A DNA stretch of 34,334 nt from contig JADYYD010000089.1 in NCBI GenBank assembly GCA_020853845.1, positions 1 through 34,334 of the forward strand. The letters are read 5' to 3'. The notes under the pieces are model-generated. The model saw only the letters and a list, made by a program, of their open reading frames with translations, did not search any database and was not told where the DNA came from. Every line of letters starts with the position of its first letter. Positions within the stretch are counted from its first letter, which is position 1. This document shows positions 31,618 to 34,334 of this stretch, one piece after another. Source of the stretch: Candidatus Melainabacteria bacterium. Its GTDB lineage: Bacteria; Cyanobacteriota; Vampirovibrionia; Obscuribacterales; Obscuribacteraceae. The position numbers were made by a program, and so were the translations under genes.

Positions 31618-32664
31618 TCAGAATTTCTCAGTCGCGGCGCTGTTTCTCACCGCTCGAAAAATGCGGAATTGATCGCCCATTTTTTTGTGATAGAACATCT
31701 CTTTCTTGTCGTCCGTGATTGTCGGCGCTTCGACAAAACCGGCAAGAGCGCCTAATGCTGATGGTTTTCCAAAAGGATCTGCTGTGCTTTTGCGGCGCGC
31801 GACCATAATGCGAAAGTAGACTTCTCTGTCATTGGATTTGTCGTGAGGATCGTCGAACTTGCGCCTTGCATCTGCTTTTGACAGCTTGCCGGCGCGCGTG
31901 AAAAACAGCTCGAGTCCGTCCGCGCTTAAACACGGAGCATATTCCAGCGCCGTCGTATTCTGGTTGGAGAGCAATCCTGCCTGTCCGGATTCGACTCGGA
32001 ACATGCCACCGCTTTTAGTGGCAAGAACCAGGTCCGATCGATCGGGAGGCAAAAGGGCATTGGCAAAATGTGCTCGCGATAAAATCAACATGTTGCCGTC
32101 TTTGCTGGCATCGCAATCCATGTTGATTTCTGCGGGTTTATGCGGTGATATGTCACCTTTAGGCAGTCCGACATCCGTCAATTTTCCATCGAAAAATCGA
32201 CCGGTATAAATCGAATGCCCGTCTTTTTCGAAGCTCTTTAAGCACGTGTAATACATATTGCCATTGGCATCGACAGACGGTGCCATGTCCTTCGACTTGC
32301 TTACCGAACCGGGCAGAAGACCAAGATGGTTAAACTCAAATGCTCCAACGCGCTTGCACAGGTGAATGTGCGTGTCGGCATGAGAAGCGTTGCTGTTGTT
32401 GAAGAGCAAATATTTGCCGTCACCGGTGATGAACGGCTCCATCATGTCTTCACGATAGCCGTTAATTTGCACGGGCTGCGGGTCTTTATAGAGGTCGCTA
32501 ACAGGTTCGACAACACCCGGGTCCGGCGGCACCGTCGATGTCGGGTCGAGAATTTGCGCCAGCGTGCACGCACCGGCGGCGGCGAATATAGCAACCGGCA
32601 GTAAAAACAGCCCGAGCTTCTTTCGCTTGGCTATGCGAGGCTGCATGTGTTTTGTTTCATCCAT
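31618..32664 (-). CDS. PD40-type beta-propeller protein, membrane-anchored or lipoprotein, 348 aa
   Basis: After a short basic N-terminus (RIAKRKK), residues ~17-35 are hydrophobic (LGLFLLPVAIFAAAGAC), either a signal anchor or a degenerate lipobox ending in GAC. The rest reads as repeated WD40-like/PD40 blades: MMEPFITGDGKYLLFNNS, DMAPSVDANGNMYYTC, EINMDCDASKDGNMLILSR, EYAPCLSADGLELFFTRAG and EAPTITDDKKEMFYHKKM. Such propellers (as in TolB-like proteins) bind partners in the periplasm. Start chosen at the second Met (32664); the frame opens at 32694. Neither has a convincing ribosome binding site. It is convergent with the RlpA-like gene, 31 bases away, so both may be cell-envelope proteins. 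Confidence 0.78.
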   Translation of the reverse strand: MDETKHMQPRIAKRKKLGLFLLPVAIFAAAGACTLAQILDPTSTVPPDPGVVEPVSDLYKDPQPVQINGYREDMMEPFITGDGKYLLFNNSNASHADTHIHLCKRVGAFEFNHLGLLPGSVSKSKDMAPSVDANGNMYYTCLKSFEKDGHSIYTGRFFDGKLTDVGLPKGDISPHKPAEINMDCDASKDGNMLILSRAHFANALLPPDRSDLVLATKSGGMFRVESGQAGLLSNQNTTALEYAPCLSADGLELFFTRAGKLSKADARRKFDDPHDKSNDREVYFRIMVARRKSTADPFGKPSALGALAGFVEAPTITDDKKEMFYHKKMGDQFRIFRAVRNSAATEKF

Positions 32665-33000
32665 GGGCAGTGATCCGCACTTTCTTCTTTGCAAACATCC
32701 AAAAACCCTCTATCTGCGGGCGTTGTAATTGGTTGTAACAGGCGCGTTCGTCACACAACTTATTAGAGATCCAGGATGAGGTTTTGCATTCTTAAAGCAT
32801 AACTCTCATCTGCGTCCTTCTACGAGTCCTCCTCTTAACCAGTCAACTCTGAATGCTTTTACGCGCGACCTTGCCGGTAATGTGCCGATTGATGGTGACC
32901 GCGTTAAAGTCTCGCAGTTGAAAGCCGGTTTTTTGGAGAAACTCAATCACAATCTCAACCTCCAACTCGTTGCTCGAAGCAACGTGAAAGATTCCCCACA
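32665..33000. other. Divergent intergenic region before block D
   Basis: 336 bases between the propeller gene (minus) and the 204-aa gene (plus). It contains the hairpin at 32775-32810 and a GTTGCT/AGCAAC hairpin (~32970-32984) just upstream of the start of the 204-aa gene. No credible gene; a 65-codon frame at 32882-33079 is not supported. Confidence 0.4.
32775..32810. repeat. 13-bp imperfect stem-loop
   Basis: GATGAG-GTTTTGC (32775-32787) pairs with GCATAAC-T-CTCATC (32797-32810) with one mismatch and one bulge, loop of nine bases. It is ~190 bases upstream of the 204-aa gene and ~110 bases upstream of the propeller gene. Confidence 0.5.
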
Positions 33001-33615
33001 ATGTTCAAAAGGTTTCTTTCCGGCGCCGCCGAAACCGTCAAATCAGTGGCGTCGCAAACCGCCGAAGCGGTCGAACTGACCAAGATCGGCACGCGCTTGC
33101 AGTCGCTTGTTTCGCCCGCCAACTTCGCGAAGTGGAAGTCCTTCGCCGATTCACTCGCCGCCAAGACCGGTGCCGCCACCGATGGTGCCAAGGACGTACC
33201 GGCCGCGCTCAAGAAGATCTTCGATCCGGCGCACCTGTCCACTGTCTGGTCGCTCATCGTCAGCATCTTCAAGGGCGTCATCTTCCTGCGCAGCACCATC
33301 CGGGAGAACCCGGCTCTGGCAGCCCCGCTCAAGGAAGTGCTGGCCTCCGTTCGCGCCCTCAAAGCGGTGAAAACCGCCGCCGACTTCGAGAAAGCCATGC
33401 GCGAACTCGAGGTCAAGCTGAAGAGCGTGAAAACGCTGATCGGTCAGGACGGCGGCATCATCCACTACGTGATCGATAAGATCATCGAAGGGATCACCGG
33501 CATTCTGGCCAAGGGCGCGCGCTTCAGCGGCGACTTCGTGCTGGGCATCGCTTTGGGGTCGATCGAGACGCACCTGGACGTGCTCGAGATCATCCTTTCT
33601 TACGTTCTGGAATAG
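33001..33615 (+). CDS. Helical, amphipathic hypothetical protein, 204 aa
   Basis: Mostly helical Ala/Lys/Val-rich protein with alternating amphipathic and hydrophobic stretches: a basic N-terminal helix (MFKRFLSGAAETVKS), a hydrophobic segment at ~80-100 (LSTVWSLIVSIFKGVIFLRS) and a hydrophobic C-terminal half (HYVIDKIIEGITGILAKG, FVLGIALGSIETHLDVLEI). This pattern suits a peripheral or integral membrane-associated protein. No signal peptide; no clear ribosome binding site before ATG 33001. Codon use is C/G-ending as in set 2, and a strong terminator follows. Long shadow frames on both strands were rejected. No family recognised. Confidence 0.8.
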   Translation: MFKRFLSGAAETVKSVASQTAEAVELTKIGTRLQSLVSPANFAKWKSFADSLAAKTGAATDGAKDVPAALKKIFDPAHLSTVWSLIVSIFKGVIFLRSTIRENPALAAPLKEVLASVRALKAVKTAADFEKAMRELEVKLKSVKTLIGQDGGIIHYVIDKIIEGITGILAKGARFSGDFVLGIALGSIETHLDVLEIILSYVLE

Positions 33616-33618
33616 CAC

Positions 33619-33643
33619 CTGGTTTCGCATAGGAAGAAACCAG
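33619..33643 (+). repeat. Perfect 8-bp stem-loop after the 204-aa gene
   Basis: CTGGTTTC (33619-33626) and GAAACCAG (33636-33643), three bases past the stop codon, immediately before the terminator. Confidence 0.5.
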
Positions 33644-33652
33644 AGCCTCAAG

Positions 33653-33704
33653 CAAACAGGTGGAAGAACGCTGCAATAAGCGTTTCCAACGCCTGTTTGT
33701 TTTT
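33653..33704 (+). terminator. Strong intrinsic terminator of the 204-aa gene
   Basis: CAAACAGG (33653-33660) pairs with CCTGTTTG (33692-33699), with inner GGAA/TTCC and AACGC/GCGTT pairing, then TTTTT. Confidence 0.85.
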
Positions 33705-33809
33705 GTGATTTCGGCTACTACGTTTTGTAGTTTTGTGCACGCGAAAAGAGAAAGGCGCAGTACAAAGATGTTTCCATCCCGCACCGCGCCCTCTCGAGTT
33801 TGCATGAAA

Positions 33810-34130
33810 TTACTTTTTGTCGCCGTCCTTGGGCGCCGCCTTCGTGCGGAAAGCGTACCAGAAGCCGACCACCGGAGAAGTGATCATGCTGACGATCATG
33901 CCGACGGAAACGGCATCGCTCGACAGCCAGTGGCTGAAGACGTGACCGAAAAGCAGCATGCCGACGAGGGCGCCGGACATGATGACGAAAACGCCGCCGA
34001 AGGGACCGCCGCCGTCGCCGCGCTTGTTGGTCCTGGCGTATTCGGTGTTCCAGAACTTCGAGCCGACGAAGCAGGCGATGCCACCCGAAAGCAGCGCGGC
34101 ACCAAGGCCGACGAGAATGAGAGTGAGCAT
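33810..34130 (-). CDS. Small membrane protein, 106 aa
   Basis: Three hydrophobic helices: ~2-22 (LTLILVGLGAALLSGGIACF), ~46-66 (GVFVIMSGALVGMLLFGHVF) and ~74-92 (AVSVGMIVSMITSPVVGFWY), with a Gly/Asp/Lys-rich loop between the first two and a charged KAAPKDGDKK tail. It is preceded by AAGGAG eight bases before ATG 34130; the frame extends to 34319 only as an Arg/Ser-rich shadow over the upstream gene. It probably forms an operon with the cut gene at the right edge. No family recognised. Confidence 0.82.
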   Translation of the reverse strand: MLTLILVGLGAALLSGGIACFVGSKFWNTEYARTNKRGDGGGPFGGVFVIMSGALVGMLLFGHVFSHWLSSDAVSVGMIVSMITSPVVGFWYAFRTKAAPKDGDKK

Positions 34131-34182
34131 GTTTGAACTCCTTGAGGCTGATTTGATTGCAAGACTGAGGCGGGAAGACGCC

Positions 34183-34334
34183 TTACTTGCAGGCTTCGAT
34201 TTCGATGCGCGAGCCGGTGGTGGCGCCGCCGAACTCCTGCGCAGCCGAGCCGCCCCGCTTGAAGAGCTCCCAGAACGGCTGGTCGTAGCCGGACGAGCCG
34301 GGCGCAAAGGCCAGTTCACCCTCCGGCACGCTGA
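34183..34334 (-). CDS. C-terminal fragment of a gene cut by the right edge
   Basis: The minus-strand frame ending at TAA (34183-34185) is open to the window end. The last 49 residues include GELAFAPGSSGYDQPFWELF, a Gly/Ala-rich stretch and the end SRIEIEACK. C/G-ending codons and a 52-base gap to the next start on the same strand suggest it is the upstream gene of an operon with the 106-aa membrane protein. Start, length and function are unknown. Confidence 0.65.
   Translation of the reverse strand, partial: SVPEGELAFAPGSSGYDQPFWELFKRGGSAAQEFGGATTGSRIEIEACK

Noticed and set aside
7763-34334. Prophage or integrated plasmid
   Set aside because: The block composition suggested it, but no integrase, terminase, capsid, tail, replication or partition gene is present and the blocks alternate with ordinary genes on both strands.

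Overview
The window looks like a piece of bacterial chromosome that uses the standard genetic code (TAA, TAG and TGA all end genes). It carries many large, poorly conserved proteins: low-complexity proteins, TPR lipoproteins, a SWIM-SNF2 ATPase, an RlpA-like protein with a long disordered N-terminus, and starch enzymes. The overall style recalls the non-photosynthetic Cyanobacteria relatives (Melainabacteria/Vampirovibrionia, Obscuribacter-like). That is an impression from gene style only; no phylogenetic marker is present. I see no tRNA, rRNA, CRISPR array, transposase, integrase or phage structural gene.

Two kinds of genes alternate. Set 1 (moderate GC, weak or varied ribosome binding sites) comprises a low-complexity protein cut by the left edge (2-1027), two unknown proteins (1191-2555, 2716-3051), a secreted protein (3023-3532, minus), a SWIM-SNF2 ATPase (3888-7622), a TPR lipoprotein (11244-12644, minus), a response regulator (12750-13421) tail-to-tail with a histidine kinase (13470-14930, minus), malQ (22551-24107), a pair of tiny membrane proteins (29550-30010, minus), an RlpA-like protein (30426-31586) and a PD40-type protein (31618-32664, minus). 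Set 2 has strong GGAG-type ribosome binding sites, a marked preference for C or G at the third codon position, and GC-rich stem-loops in almost every spacer.

Set 2 falls into four blocks. Block A (10821 to 7848, minus): a 153-aa protein, a glycine-zipper lipoprotein, two tandem paralogues, a 75-aa basic protein and a 173-aa helical protein. Block B (21372 to 15365, minus): GH14 beta-amylase, GH57/DUF3536 amylase-type protein, a 144-aa protein with an internal duplication, an S1-like three-domain protein and a 109-aa beta-rich protein. Block C (24717 to 29373, plus): a 120-aa acidic protein, a 621-aa membrane protein, a TPR protein and a cytoplasmic S41 peptidase, ending in a strong terminator. 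Block D (33001 onward): a 204-aa helical protein, then on the minus strand a 106-aa membrane protein and a gene cut by the right edge.

Functionally, the clearest theme is alpha-glucan metabolism: GH14, GH57 and the 4-alpha-glucanotransferase MalQ lie within about 6.5 kb, with the first two in block B and malQ next to it. The remaining block genes have no recognised function. The largest non-coding stretch (21373-22550) separates block B from malQ and holds a 63-nt near-perfect hairpin, a 4 x 10-bp repeat and a 3 x 40-bp tandem repeat. The most unusual thing here is the set of hairpin-punctuated, compositionally distinct gene blocks interleaved with ordinary genes. Whether they are acquired DNA or a highly expressed native regulon cannot be settled from the sequence alone.
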